From Favolaschia claudopus (taxonomy: Eukaryota; Basidiomycota; Agaricomycetes; Agaricales; Mycenaceae), in NCBI GenBank assembly GCA_037176885.1, contig JAWWNJ010000033.1, positions 1,302,001 through 1,366,000 of the forward strand: a stretch of DNA of 64,000 nt, written 5' to 3'. Below, piece after piece: positions 31,568-42,029 of this stretch; the stretch's first letter is position 1; each line of letters starts with the position of its first letter. The notes beneath the pieces were generated by a model. It was not told the origin of the DNA. It was given only the letters and a program-made list of their open reading frames with translations, and made no database searches. The translations under genes were made by a program, and so were the position numbers.

Positions 31568-34435
31568 GTCTCACCCAGCGCTGAGTCGAGTTTCTCGACT
31601 CTTGTAGCTGCTTACGGGTGAGACTGGGGACGAAGAAGACCTTCCAACACCAAGGACTGGATTGCTGGAGGCGCGTTGGAAGGAATGGGGGGCGCGGGGA
31701 CGCCCGACGCGATGAGCTGGCAATCTGTATCATCGGTATTATCGGAGTAATGGATGTCACTGAGTGACTTCCCTTCTCCTCTTCGTATTCCATCTACTGG
31801 CTAGGTGCCCGTGCGCGCAAGCCGCGTGCTTTTTACGCTCGTTTGGCGTCGGCGCGAGCGCCGCCAACTGCGTCGACGGGCGTGACGTAGCGCGACGCCG
31901 ACGGTCTCACGCTGTGACGTGACGACCATCTTCTCTTCCTCCACCACTACCTCCGACGCTGGCGATGGCCACCAAGCGCTGCCTTTAGGCTCACCTGCTG
32001 GTGGTCTCCATCTTGAAGTGTTTTCACCAAACTCCTGAAACATTCAAGAATTCTTATCTGGGTGGATGAAGATTCTATGCGCCGCGCGCGACTGGCTTAT
32101 AAGTTATTCCTTCGGTCGTCTTTGTCTGGAGGACTTCGATAACGGGGGGCCGGCCCCTCATCTCTGTTCATCAAAGCCTTTCCTCCATGGACGTCAAACC
32201 TTCGTGCAACAAATGAAGACGGGAATCGCGGGCGTACATTTGGGTAGCACCAAGCGCTGTTTTTACGGCTGCGGGTGACCCTCTGCTTGGCAATTCCGTG
32301 ACCGGGGGGCTGGAGATTCAGCGGGGACTTGGGAAGGTTTGGATGGGAGATATTTTGAGTTGGCAGGAAACGACGACACGGTACGCTGGTACGCTGACGG
32401 ACGGAACTCGGTCAAATCGGAGGAAGCGCTGACATTGCTGTCTGGCTGCATACCTCCGATGTTCGTATCCACCTCGTACTCAGACACCCGTGGTTGGGGG
32501 ATCGTCGGGAAGGAATTCTGGCTGGATGAAAATGTAGTAAGCCTTCCTTCAGGCGTCGTTGGCGCCGCCCTTCTTGTCCTCCTCAATACAGAATGAATAC
32601 TTGATGAATCACGAACCCATTGACGTCTGAGGAAGCGCTGGACAGCTAGCTGCATGCCTCAGACACCCGTATCAATCGCGCCTAAGCCCAGCACATTGCT
32701 GAAGTCGATTCCATCGCACGGCGTCGCGTCGCAGCTCAAGACTGAGTACATGCGCTGCCTCCGTCCTCGTCTCCCGAATTCAAGACGCGTCTTGCTGCGT
32801 ATCTCGGCCGGCTGTTCCTTGTCGGCAACTCTCGAAATGCTCGTCAGCTCGTCATGTTGCTAAATCTTCTTGCCACGCAGACATAGGCGAAGCGTCGCCC
32901 GTGGTCACTAATGCGCTTGCGCTTACTCTCGAAAACGCTGAGCGCTGCTTGAGCGATCGGCCGCGGGTGATTCACTCGACACTAGCTCGTTCTTCTATAA
33001 TTTCTGTTCAAGACATTCTCTGGGAAGAAGACTCATCCGCACTACGCGCGGCTGGTTATTCCTACTACTTCCGTTTGGATCTCGCGCAGTGTGCGAATCA
33101 ACGCGTTAGCGTGTCATTTGCGGCTGCCATTTGCTCCCTATTCACCGATCTCGGAGGGCTTCAACAGCTCATCCTCGTCGTCAAGGTTCTCCGCCGCTCG
33201 CTGACCAACGACAGCATTATCAAGAGGCTGTCGGTGGTTCGGTCTCACAGACCTCGCTACGCCATCGCCACGACTGCTGGTATCAAGATAGCTGGGATGC
33301 GGGGGCGGAGATTAAATGGATTGAGTGGAGAAATGTTGGATCAGCTGGGAGAAGCGCTGACGCTTCGAGTCTGGCTGCTTACCCCCGGACGTCGTTCGCA
33401 TTTCAAGCCTCTTCTGAGATAGGGAGCATCGAGCGAGCGAGGAAGCGCTGACGATTCGCCGTCCAGCTGCAGGCCTCCATCGCGACGTTTCACTTCAAAG
33501 AAACGTCTACGTCCCATATCGTCGATCGCCGGGCGCTTCTCAGCGACTGCTGGTGATCTTCATACGGAAGGTGGGGGGCTGTCGGTTGAGGGGCTGGAAG
33601 GTCAAGTGCATTGCGTGGAAGGAATCTGGCTTGGGATGGAAATCCACGCTTGGGGAAGCGCCGTTGGGTTGCGTGCTTCAGGTCGTCGTCGGAAGAATCT
33701 ACGACGCACTTCGGGATTTCCCTGGACTGCTGAGATTCTGAGGAGATCTCTTCGTCAGCGTACGGTTCAGCGGAAGCGCCGGTGTCGGCTGCATGCCTTG
33801 GTCGCTACTTCAATCCCATGCGACTATTCGGTGGACGACAACATTTCTGTTGATTCGCCACACACACCATCGATGTCACAAGTTGTTGGGGCGGGGCTTC
33901 CGTTACTTCTCAAGATCGCTAGGACGGATCTTCGTCCTTGAATTCTCAAGTTTCCTCATTCCCCGCCTCCCTTCACGCTACTCCTGAACTTCTCAGCTTC
34001 GGGCTCAGACTGGGGGGCTAGTTCCCTCTTCTATACTTTCTTATTCGACGTCTTCTTCTAGCAGGAACACTCTTCGTGCTACGCGTGGCTGGTCATTTCT
34101 AGTGGTTGACTTCGAGAGCTTGACGCTGACGAAGATTCCGCTCAAGCTGGATGCGTTGGCGCTTAAAGGGAAGCCACCGAACGCTGCTTGCGGCTGCGAG
34201 TGGTTTCATTCAACGTGGTCTCCACGCGCCTTCGTCCTCGCTTGCCTACTTCAAGGCATATTCCGAGTTGACGACGAATCTTCGCGACTGGCTCGGCTCT
34301 GTCGATCTTGCAAGACGCCACAGGGTGCTTGTACTCTCACTTCACCCCCCAAGAGTCAGGACTCTCTCGTTGCACGGATGCGGATGGAACTCGGAGGAAG
34401 CGCTGACCCTGCGGTGTTCGGCTGCATACCTCCGA
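31568..34435 (+). repeat. Array of hairpins with conserved internal loop and covarying stems
   Basis: At least eleven units share an AAGCGCTGAC-like 5' strand and a GGCTGCATA-like 3' strand enclosed by a variable stem. Clearest units: 31568-31624 (stem GTCTCACCC/GGGTGAGAC), 32242-32281, 32416-32460 (ATCGGAGG/CCTCCGAT), 32625-32664 (GTCTGAGG/CCTCAGAC), 34170-34207 (GAAGCCAC/GTGGTTTC) and 34391-34435 (TCGGAGG/CCTCCGA). Weaker units: 31967-32006, 33345-33388, 33437-33483, 33650-33682, 33766-33806. A second small stem (GAC...GTC type) often sits between the two conserved strands. Distances between the strands differ by amounts that are not multiples of three, so a protein explanation is unlikely. 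No known RNA family was recognised. Confidence 0.6.
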
Positions 34436-34544
34436 TGTTCGTACGACCTCCTCGACCCCCTCAGTCTCTGCACGCTGGACGCCGTGAAACGGCTGCTGAT
34501 GATCATCGCGTGGGACGCGGGATTTAGGGAACGGTGGCGTGATT

Positions 34545-34981
34545 AGTTTCTGGTTCTCCAACCAACCCGAAACTTTGGTATATGCGCGAATATAACGGCG
34601 CCATTGGGACATGGATTTAATCGGCCGTTTGCGCCATTTATTCGTGAGTTTGACGAGATCGCTGAACGTGTGCCGCTGATGGTCTTTGTCGGCGTCAAAT
34701 AAGGACAGCATGTCCGTGGAAAGGTGCGCCCAATTCGGTGTGGCATAATGTTTCATTCCTTCAAGGATATGAACCACGTTCCGTGAACAATAGTCGGCCA
34801 AGCATTCGATTCGTTCCGTCTCAGAGGTAACGTTGTTTTCAGCAAAAAGCTTGTCGAGGTGCGTAATGAAACGAGCGACGTCCTTGGGTTTGCCCGTAAA
34901 TTTCTTTGGGGCGCCTCGAGCATTCAAAGAGGGCATATCAACCTGGCTGCGAGCCCGTGGTTGAACTTGTGTGGTTGACAT
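34545..34981 (-). pseudogene. Gypsy gag (capsid-like) fragment
   Basis: Minus-strand start at 34981 (MSTTQVQPRARSQVDMPS), then GAPKKFTGKPKDVARFITHL, ETERIECLADYC, WAHLSTDMLSLFDADKDH and TNKWRKRPIKSMSQWRRYIR, a pattern typical of basidiomycete Gypsy Gag. An upstream in-frame Met exists at 35089, but the start at 34981 fits the usual short N-terminus. Continuity is lost after SGWLENQ, where the frame runs on into unrelated array sequence. The zinc knuckle and everything downstream are missing. Confidence 0.75.
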
Positions 34982-35097
34982 GATGGTGGAGCGATCGATG
35001 TAGCGAGGGATGCGGGACGGGGTGGGACGAGAGAAGGTGATTCGGTGAGTTGAATTCAATATTGGGAAGGAAAGGGAGCTGATTGTCACTTCGAAAC

Positions 35098-35115
35098 CCC
35101 TCGCGGTGGGCTCCA
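35098..35115 (-). promoter_or_regulatory. Primer-binding site of the Gypsy element
   Basis: TGGAGCCCACCGCGAGGG follows the LTR end by two bases on the minus strand. It starts with TGG, as expected for pairing with a tRNA CCA end. The tRNA species is not assigned. Confidence 0.6.
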
Positions 35116-35117
35116 GA

Positions 35118-36036
35118 TGTGACGTCGTATATTGAATACTCCGAAGTAACGTTTAAACCAGGCGTTAGGTTACGAAACTCGGGTGAGTGGGTTTGAAGCG
35201 CGTTCAGTCCGAATCCAACCCGAATAGGAAATGTTGTCGAGATAGATGAGGGGTCGACCCAGTGCGAAGACCTCGCTGTATTTCGATGAGACGTGGAGGG
35301 TTTTGAGAGAAGACAGTGATCTGTAGGCTGGAAGGTTAAAATAAAGTAAGGATCGATTTTACCGTTGGTTATTTAAATCCAGAGTATTTAGACGGGAGGG
35401 CGAGTGTGGCAGAAGATATGGGTTCCAAGATGTTATTCTTGCAAACCTCAAGCAAAGGAGACGGTCGGGTGGCACCAGAGGTTATGTAGAAACGGGTAGT
35501 AATTGGTACGATGCTCTCGAGCAGCAACTACGAATAAATACAAAGAGGAGTACCGGTATTCTGGGTTTTTACATGTGGTACAGAATAAATTGAGATGAGG
35601 TGTCCATGTGGCTTGCACAGCCAAATATCAAGGAACGAGGGGTCGTTTCCATGATCTTGGAATGAAGTTCAACCAATAAAATTGTGTCGGAGTGAAATGT
35701 GGATAATTTCTCCACATGCAGCTCTTGGGATTGGCTGAGATCGTATGATGGAAGCAGTTGTGACCGTATGGGAAGGGTAGAGGCCGTATCTTGGATATCC
35801 AGCTTGCGAGAGAACCCCGGGATGAATATTTGAAAGTTGATGTTGGGTCAGGTGATGCGATCAAACAACTTTTCCACGGTTCAACTTGTCCGTCCCAGTT
35901 GCTCCGTGGCAGGTGAAGACGTGAAATTCGGGTGTGAGGTACAGAGAATGATAGAGATGGGAATGGGAGAATTATATCGAGAGGTTGGTATATGAAAACC
36001 CGGTGATTTATGTGTAAACAGCGTAGCCGTGTCACA
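35118..36036 (-). repeat. LTR of the truncated Gypsy element
   Basis: 919 bp bounded by TGTGAC and its inverse GTCACA (TG...CA rule). The inner edge lies 2 bp from the primer-binding site, which fixes that side. The outer edge is chosen on the inverted hexamer and is less certain. Open frames inside (35628-36035) have no domain signal. Confidence 0.6.
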
Positions 36037-37092
36037 CCATGATCGCCATACTTGAATTTACGAGAAGATTAGATGTCCCCGCCCTAAAAGAAAATTCGCG
36101 TTTTCACATTCACTGCATTCCGAGGGGTCGTAGACGAAGACCGTTCCGTTGGCCCTGATAGACGAAGATAGCCGAAGTTAGCCCTAAACGGCCTCCCCAG
36201 GCCCGCAATTACAAGATTTATGACTGTTTTTTGCGTGGTACTGGTGCTCACACTGGAAGCTATCCTGAGCGTTCGTTGGGAATTCAGAGTGGCAGTTTCC
36301 GGACAGCGGCCGTGATTTGGCCGATCCTTGACATTCATCAACTTTAAATTTGGACGAAGGTTCAGTTTTCTTTTGGGGGAGATGGACTGTTCATTGTGGT
36401 AGATGGCCGAGGGGCGGCAAAATACGTCAAGAGGCCGGCAATCCAGTTCGACAATTCGACAGCCCGAAAATTTTGCGTGACCGAACGGAAAACATCTGGA
36501 AAACGCGAGCAGAGTATGTAGCGCTCTATATCAATGTATATGAGCCATAACAGCCAGTTATACAACGCTATACAACTGCACTGTACGGTTATGGACAGCT
36601 ATGGACAACTATGCAATGAGCTACCCCATTTGATTTTGATCCTAACAACGCACGTTTTGTGAGCGCGCCGGGCCCGCCCTGTGTGCTACAAACGCTACTT
36701 CTCTCCACACACCCACGATTCATGGCGACGGCCGCAGCCACACCAACAAGATTCATTCGTAAACGTACAAAGTTTGTAGATAATCATACCTACAAAATAA
36801 ATTCCTCCTGAGTCCGTTCGTCGAGGTCCTGATCGAGCAGGCTAGGAAAGACGACAGCCTGTCACTGGTCAGAATGAGTATGAAGGAGACAACGAATGAG
36901 CTCACCACTCCGCCAAACCTTGAATGTCGTTCGAAGCAAGTTGCCGTGCTGCAAATGGAGGAAGGCGTTATACAGTGGCTGCAGAAAACAATGCAACAAG
37001 GCGTTTCGAGTCATTGATGTGGTCTCTGGGCTCAAACAAAGTGCAGGACATGAAATCTGAGTGAAATGAAATTTTTGAGCGATCGACCCAAT
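36037..37092. other. No supported gene
   Basis: No domain, repeat copy or RNA gene recognised. Confidence 0.4.
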
Positions 37093-37516
37093 TACCATAT
37101 ATGGTAATCGAGCCACAGTGAATTTTTTCATGTGTTTATTTACACCGCACTTTTCAGCGGTGAACCCTACAGGAAAATAAGCATCATAGGATGAAAGTAC
37201 TCCTAAAGACGATCTCAGTCATATCTGACTTTACTTAGTTTGCTGCCGATTTGAGCCCGTAATAGTTGCTGTAAGATGGCCATTTTGGCCTAAAAATGCC
37301 AGATTTATTCAAAAAATGACCAAAATGACCATCTTCAGGCAGCCATTGCGGGTCCAAAACTGTAGGAATCTATGTCAAGTAACATATGACTGAGGTCGTA
37401 TTTGCGAGTACTTTCGACCTATGAAGACCGTTTCTCGGTGGGGTGTAGCACTGAAAAGTGCCCTGTTAATAAATCCCTTAAAAAATTCATTACACTCGAA
37501 TTACTATATATGGTCA
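37093..37516. mobile_element. Fold-back element (about 425 bp)
   Basis: Left arm ACCATATATGGTAATCGAG, GTGAATTTTTT, then TTTATT and GCACTTTTCAG; the same series occurs in reverse at the right end (CTGAAAAGTGC, AATAAAT, AAAAAATTCATTACACTCGA, ACTATATATGGT). Arms near the centre also pair (AAGATGGCCATTTTGG with CCAAAATGACCATCTT). No TSD could be fixed. Confidence 0.7.
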
Positions 37517-38534
37517 TGGGGTAAGTTGCCTAAAAAAGTCATTTCACCCGTATTCCATGTCCACAACTTTGTTTGAGTCAAAAGACACACTGAATGCCCC
37601 AGAACCGCTTGGTGCAGTTTTAATGGCGGCCACTGTAATAGTGTGATGCCTTCTTCAAGTTCTAATTCAGAAAACAGATTTGTGGTATGTTCAGACCTCT
37701 GAATCTGAATGACGGAGCTGGCGAGACTCACATGTTGCCCGAATCGAGGGACAACCCGTAAAGATCTCAAGAGGTTGAGGCGAGAGAGAGCTTTGTGTTA
37801 GAGACAATTGAAGGGCAGTTCAGGTCCTTCAGGGGAGCGGGCAGTTGTGCCAAGTTGCCAGTTGGCGTTCTTGCGAAGGCTGGAGACGTAAAGTCTTGAT
37901 TGAAGGATGGAGATGTTGACGGGGAGCAGCGAGGACCACGAGCTGGGCGGTGGTAAGTGTGTGGCGTATATATGTACCGTGCGGACGCAGGAAAGAGGAG
38001 AAAATGAGCGGAGAAGACAAGGAGCAAAGCAACGCCAACAGTAACCATCGCACATTGATATGACAGTGATGCCATCAGCAGAGAATGAATGACTTGAAAA
38101 CTTTTTCTTTCATTTCGATTCATCGCGCAAATGAGAACTTGATGTTGTGGCTTCGCAATGTTCGCATCAATCCCCCGACGCTGTATATCGCTGCATAATA
38201 GAGCTTATTAGAACTTATTTGCAACCGGTGAAAAATGGAATTCGAACTGACACCGGAAAGTGTGACGTGACGTGTGACCATCATCACGCTTTCCGTGTCG
38301 GCTTTAGTCGGCCTTCCTCCCCCCACATGTCTCAGTCTATCGAACACCTCCAACAGGATAGCACCGCGCAGCGGGCCTCGCGGTTATTACCATATCTGAG
38401 AGGAATCAACGATCAAGTCTAACACATCTTCGCCGCAGTTGGGATTTGCAGTTGAGCAAAAGATATACTCCATCCACCCAGCACTGGCACTGAATTGTGA
38501 GGGTATGAGGTCGTTTGAACAAGTAATGTTAATA
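37517..38534. other. No supported gene
   Basis: Overlapping open frames at 37767-38123 (minus) lack domain signal. Nothing supportable. Confidence 0.4.
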
Positions 38535-38734
38535 GAGAGTTTGTGCGAGCGACCCAGGTCGCTTTTCGACCGCTCAGATCTCCGCAACAACACATACCAG
38601 GTGTGAGCTCTAAGCGACCTAGAAGAGTATTGCCCTGGGGCATTCCTAGGTCGCTGACACTTCACACCTGAGACTGCTCGTTGTGGAGATCTGGGAGGTC
38701 CCAAAGCGACCCGGGTCGCTTTGCACAAACCCGC
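38535..38734. mobile_element. TA-flanked MITE, GCGACCCAGGTCGC family, complete copy
   Basis: 200 bp between TA (38533-38534) and TA (38735-38736). Left GAGAGTTTGTGCGAGCGACC; right GGGTCGCTTTGCACAAACCC. The central GCATTCCTAGGTCGCTG is shared with the copies at 25348 and 58913. Confidence 0.82.
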
Positions 38735-38864
38735 TAATGGGGAAGCTTGCTTCCCCATTCATCGGTATAGGGCTCCAAAATGCAGATGCTTACAAATGAC
38801 TGGGTGCTTTGTAAGCACAGCTGTAAGCACTGTGCGGGCCTTTCCTCGGACTTCGGATATCCGG

Positions 38865-38977
38865 CAACCCCGCCATTCCAAGGGTGATGGCAAATCGGTC
38901 GCCAGACCGATTAAAGCCGACGGCCACGGCCCGTAAAACCCTCGGCAATCTGAGGCTATTTCCGGCGAAATAAAGCC
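38865..38977 (+). repeat. Dispersed repeat R5, copy 2
   Basis: Matches 14371-14480 with a handful of substitutions from CCGCCATTCCAAGGG to TTTCCGGCGAAAT. Confidence 0.75.
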
Positions 38978-40954
38978 CTCGAAATGACCGATTTTTCGTG
39001 GATGGGGTCTACCTTACCAAGTTGGTTGGCGTCCGATCAAAGAACCGAGGTGGCGGTGAAGGTTTTCCGACCATACCACTGGGTGTCCAAACGGGGAAAA
39101 GAACGCAAAAAGGCGGAAAAAGAAAGAAAAAGAAAGAGAAAAGAAAGAGACAAGTGAGCTTTTGGGGTGAGCATGGGGAGGCTCTTGGGAGGCTCAGAAA
39201 GATCTAAGGCGGGCTATTATTGTGGACTGGGTTGAAGCTTTTTCAATTACTCAATACAATCATTGCACAAAATTAATATAAAGCAGCAAGGCACACAGGT
39301 AACTGGCAAGGCCGGCAAGGGGTAACAAAGTTCAACAGTAGATATAAAAGGGGAGGAGAGGAGGATAAACTCTGCCTCCTAAACAGGCTATTGCATCGAA
39401 AATAAAAAATAAAAATGCAGTATCAAGTGCGTACATTTATCAAGTGCGTACATGTATGGTTGACATGACTGAATTATGGACTCACACTAGAGTAAGTAGA
39501 AGCCCATTCACTGGCCAAAAGCTACAGCATGAGATACTTCAAAGGAACTGTAATCCTAGGCTTACAGAAGGTGATAGAAAATTCAAACGTGGCCCAGTAA
39601 ACAGACCTAGCATGGATTCCCGAGTACAACAGAGACTGAATGAAACAATATCGAAATCTCCTCACCTATTTTTTGCCTCACCTCAGGCTGCATCACTGGA
39701 AAGCCCAGAAGCAATGAGGAAAAGAAGTTTGATTGTGACTAGAGCGAGAGAATCTCGTAAGTTTGAGCAGACAAAGAGCTCAGAACAAATTGAGTGTTGC
39801 TAATATTTTCTTGGAGCATCCGGAGGAGCGGGAGATGCCCATTTCGCGGCAACAGAGGGGGATGATAAAAATGCAGAATTTATTCAAATCGCGAGCATTC
39901 TGGCCGTCCCAGGATGAGAAAACACGCAATTAAATAACTTAGATATCGTATCTGTACAGCCCAAGCAAAATCAGAGGTCTGCAAGCCCGTAGGGTCGAGA
40001 AATCGTGGACGAAAGACAGAAGGTTGTTAAGTGTTACGGTTGTGACACTGTCACACTCAGCCTCGGCCCTCGGTACATACGTACCGGGATGTCTCGCGGT
40101 GTGTGAAACGTGGCTGTGCACTCAACATGTTGAGTGGACCCAGCTGATCGGTCGGTTAACCATGAAAGTCAAGCACAAAACACTATATATGTGTCTGAGC
40201 GCATTCCCGGGCATCATGATGGAGCTTCGATCTACAGCATCGGGGTCGCTGGAGCACGGCACGGGGAAGGTAAGGGAATGGAGAAGAGAACAAGGATGAT
40301 GGTTGAGAATTGTATCTCAAGACAATGACACATGGTGTCCTGATCCAAGATATGGGAGGGGACGGAATGAATGAGTGAGATTACAAATGAGACGTGGTAC
40401 GTCTCGCCGATGTCGCTCCAGGGCTCCGATGTACAACATCAAAGTGCCAGAGATGACGACCACAAAGAGCTACGTACATACTCGTAGTGCGAATAAGTCT
40501 CAAGCGCTGTGCTTTTCGGTCGATCTCGGCCGTTGCTAAGGTAGGGGGCATGGCAGGAAATTTGGCCGCACAGAGTTCGGGGGAAGATCCATACAAAACT
40601 TTCTGTGCGGCCAGATTTTGTGATTTGGTCCGGAACAAGGCGCCATTAAGCCCAGAGTGGACGAAAAAGCACACTGATACAAATCATTTTGGCGGTGTCA
40701 AGGTCATGTGATGTGAGCGAATCGTCCATGCCCCCTACCTTACAGCTTTCCGGCCAACGAGCTATGGGACCCGTGCCTTCGCCACGCAAGAGTCCTGCAC
40801 TCACCTTGCTGCTTTCCACGCCGACGGCACCGCGCTGCCGCTCGCTGCACTCGCCGCCGGACGTCGCCGCGGGGATTCTCAGGCTTTGACAGAAAGTCAC
40901 GGGGTGAATTTCCCTTTCTGGGCGCAATGCTGTGCCCGTTGTGTTTTAAAGTTA
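38978..40954. other. No supported gene
   Basis: Purine-rich run at 39095-39150 (AAAGAAAGAG type). Bases 40744-40890 weakly resemble the GC-rich element at 41557 in reverse. Otherwise nothing recognised. Confidence 0.4.
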
Positions 40955-41035
40955 GTGCTGTGTAAAATTGCTCCCCGGCATGTAATTTACTGTAAGTTCA
41001 AAGCGGGCCCAGGGAACACATGTAAAATTCAAAAT
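40955..41035. mobile_element. Truncated copy of the TAGTGCTGGGTAAAATTGC hAT MITE
   Basis: TTAGTGCTGTGTAAAATTGC, CCCCGGCATGTAATTTAC, AAGCGGGCCCAGGGA and ACATGTAAAATTCAAAATTC match the reversed right end of the complete element at 49579-49972. The other end is absent. Confidence 0.75.
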
Positions 41036-41282
41036 TCAATCCTTCCGATCGTGAGCACAATCCATTCAATCGTTCGATTACTTCATCAGATTGAGGATAT
41101 ATTTTGCCAAAGTCACCATGATTAGTACATCTGGTAGAATTGGCGGGTAAAGAGGCACGTGACAGGTCACCATCAGTAACCTGCGGTGACCCCCACGCCG
41201 TTAGTACATCTGGTAGAATTGGCGGGCAAAGAGGCACGTGACAGGTCACCATCAGTAACCTGCGGTGACCCCCACGCCGTTT
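41036..41282 (-). repeat. Dispersed repeat R3 with a 78-bp tandem duplication
   Basis: Reverse orientation of 46093-46255, including CAATCCTTCCGATCGTGAGC and ATATATTTTGCCAAAGTCACC. The end unit from TTAGTACATCTGGTAGAATT to CCCCACGCCG is present twice in tandem (about 41125-41202 and 41203-41280), differing at one visible base. Confidence 0.85.
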
Positions 41283-41294
41283 TATTATCCTATA

Positions 41295-41421
41295 CAGTGG
41301 CGGCGGGATCTGATGCCACCCCTAAAAATAGAACAGCCCATTTCTTGAACTTTTGATGCGGATGGAGTCGATTGGGGCCCCATCATTTTTTGGGGGGTGG
41401 CATCAGATGGCGCCGCCACTG
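41295..41421. mobile_element. 127-bp TA-flanked MITE (CAGTGGCGGC ends)
   Basis: Ends CAGTGGCGGCGGGATCTGAT and, reversed, GCATCAGATGGCGCCGCCACTG, with TA on both sides. Arms run to the CCACCCC/GGGGTGG steps. Typical of a Tc1/mariner-type MITE. Confidence 0.88.
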
Positions 41422-41796
41422 TACATGAAAACACAAGGATCAGCTCACGTGAAAAGTAACGTGACTTTGACACGAAACCACGGGACCATGTCGAGATGTC
41501 GCTGCCGGCTGTCGAGATGTTGCTCCCGGTTCCCACGAGCCTTCCCGACGGCGCCGCGCACCGCGAGTGCAGCGAGCGGCAGTGCGGCGCCGCGGGCACG
41601 GAATCCAGCAAAAAATCCGCGCGGGGTTTGGGGCGGAGCCCCGACAAGCTGTGCACCAGCCGTAGGGAGGGACGCGAGCGCAGCGAGCCGGCCCTGCCGA
41701 AGGCGGGGTGCTTAAGCTTGTTAGTACATGAAAACACAAGGATCAGCTCACGTGAAAAGTAACGTGACTTTGACACGAAACCACGGGACCATGTCG
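41421..41796. repeat. Two 73-bp direct repeats around a GC-rich element
   Basis: The repeat GTACATGAAAACACAAGGAT ... ACCATGTCG occurs at 41421-41493 and 41724-41796 in the same orientation without visible difference, enclosing about 230 bp. It could be an LTR-like pair of a tiny element or a recombination product. Confidence 0.8.
41557..41722 (+). repeat. GC-rich interspersed element (GCGAGCGCAGCGAGC type), copy 1
   Basis: Runs from GTGCAGCGAGCGGCAGTGCG through GGGGTTTGGGGCGGAGCCCC and ACGCGAGCGCAGCGAGCCGG to GGGGTGCTTAAGCTTGT. Close copy at 44784-44941, inverted diverged copy at 41814-41942. Base composition is far above its neighbours and runs of GCAGCGAGC recur. No coding frame is conserved. 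Confidence 0.75.
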
Positions 41797-41813
41797 TGTT
41801 TACATTGTTTACA

Positions 41814-41942
41814 CAAGCTTTAGCTCCCTGCCTCCGGCACGGCCGACTCGCTGCGCTCGCCGGCCTCCCTCCGTTCGGTCACACAGCTTGTTGGGGCTGG
41901 CCGCCCCAAACCCCGCTGCGCTCGCTCCGCTCGCGACGTCTA
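41814..41942 (-). repeat. GC-rich interspersed element, inverted copy
   Basis: Read on the minus strand: GCGAGCGCAGCGGGGTTTGG, CCCCAACAAGCTGTGTGACC, GGCGAGCGCAGCGAG, then AAAGCTTGTG. Same order as copies at 41557 and 44784 with many differences. Confidence 0.7.
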
Positions 41943-42029
41943 GTACGATCTCAACATCTCGACAAAGACCCCGTGATTTTCTGTCAAAAGTCACGCGACT
42001 GATGGCCTGGCCCTCTTTTCAAGTATAGG

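Larger units (their letters stand above)
34545..36036 (-). mobile_element. 5' part of a Ty3/Gypsy retrotransposon (LTR, PBS, gag)
   Basis: In minus-strand order: LTR (36036-35118), primer-binding site, gag. The element ends abruptly near 34545, right beside the last hairpin of the array; protease and pol are absent. Confidence 0.75.

Noticed and set aside
32901..33422. 173-codon open frame inside the hairpin array
   Set aside because: It runs through hairpin units whose spacing breaks frame between copies; the conserved signal is structural, so I do not call a protein.
31568..34435. Hammerhead, twister or HDV-type ribozyme identity for the hairpin array
   Set aside because: The diagnostic core sequences of these families, such as CUGAUGA with GAAA for hammerheads, are not present in either orientation.
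35628..36035. 135-codon open frame
   Set aside because: Lies wholly within the predicted LTR and has no domain signal.
41125..41280. CRISPR-like tandem repeat
   Set aside because: Only two units without spacers, in a eukaryotic transposon context.
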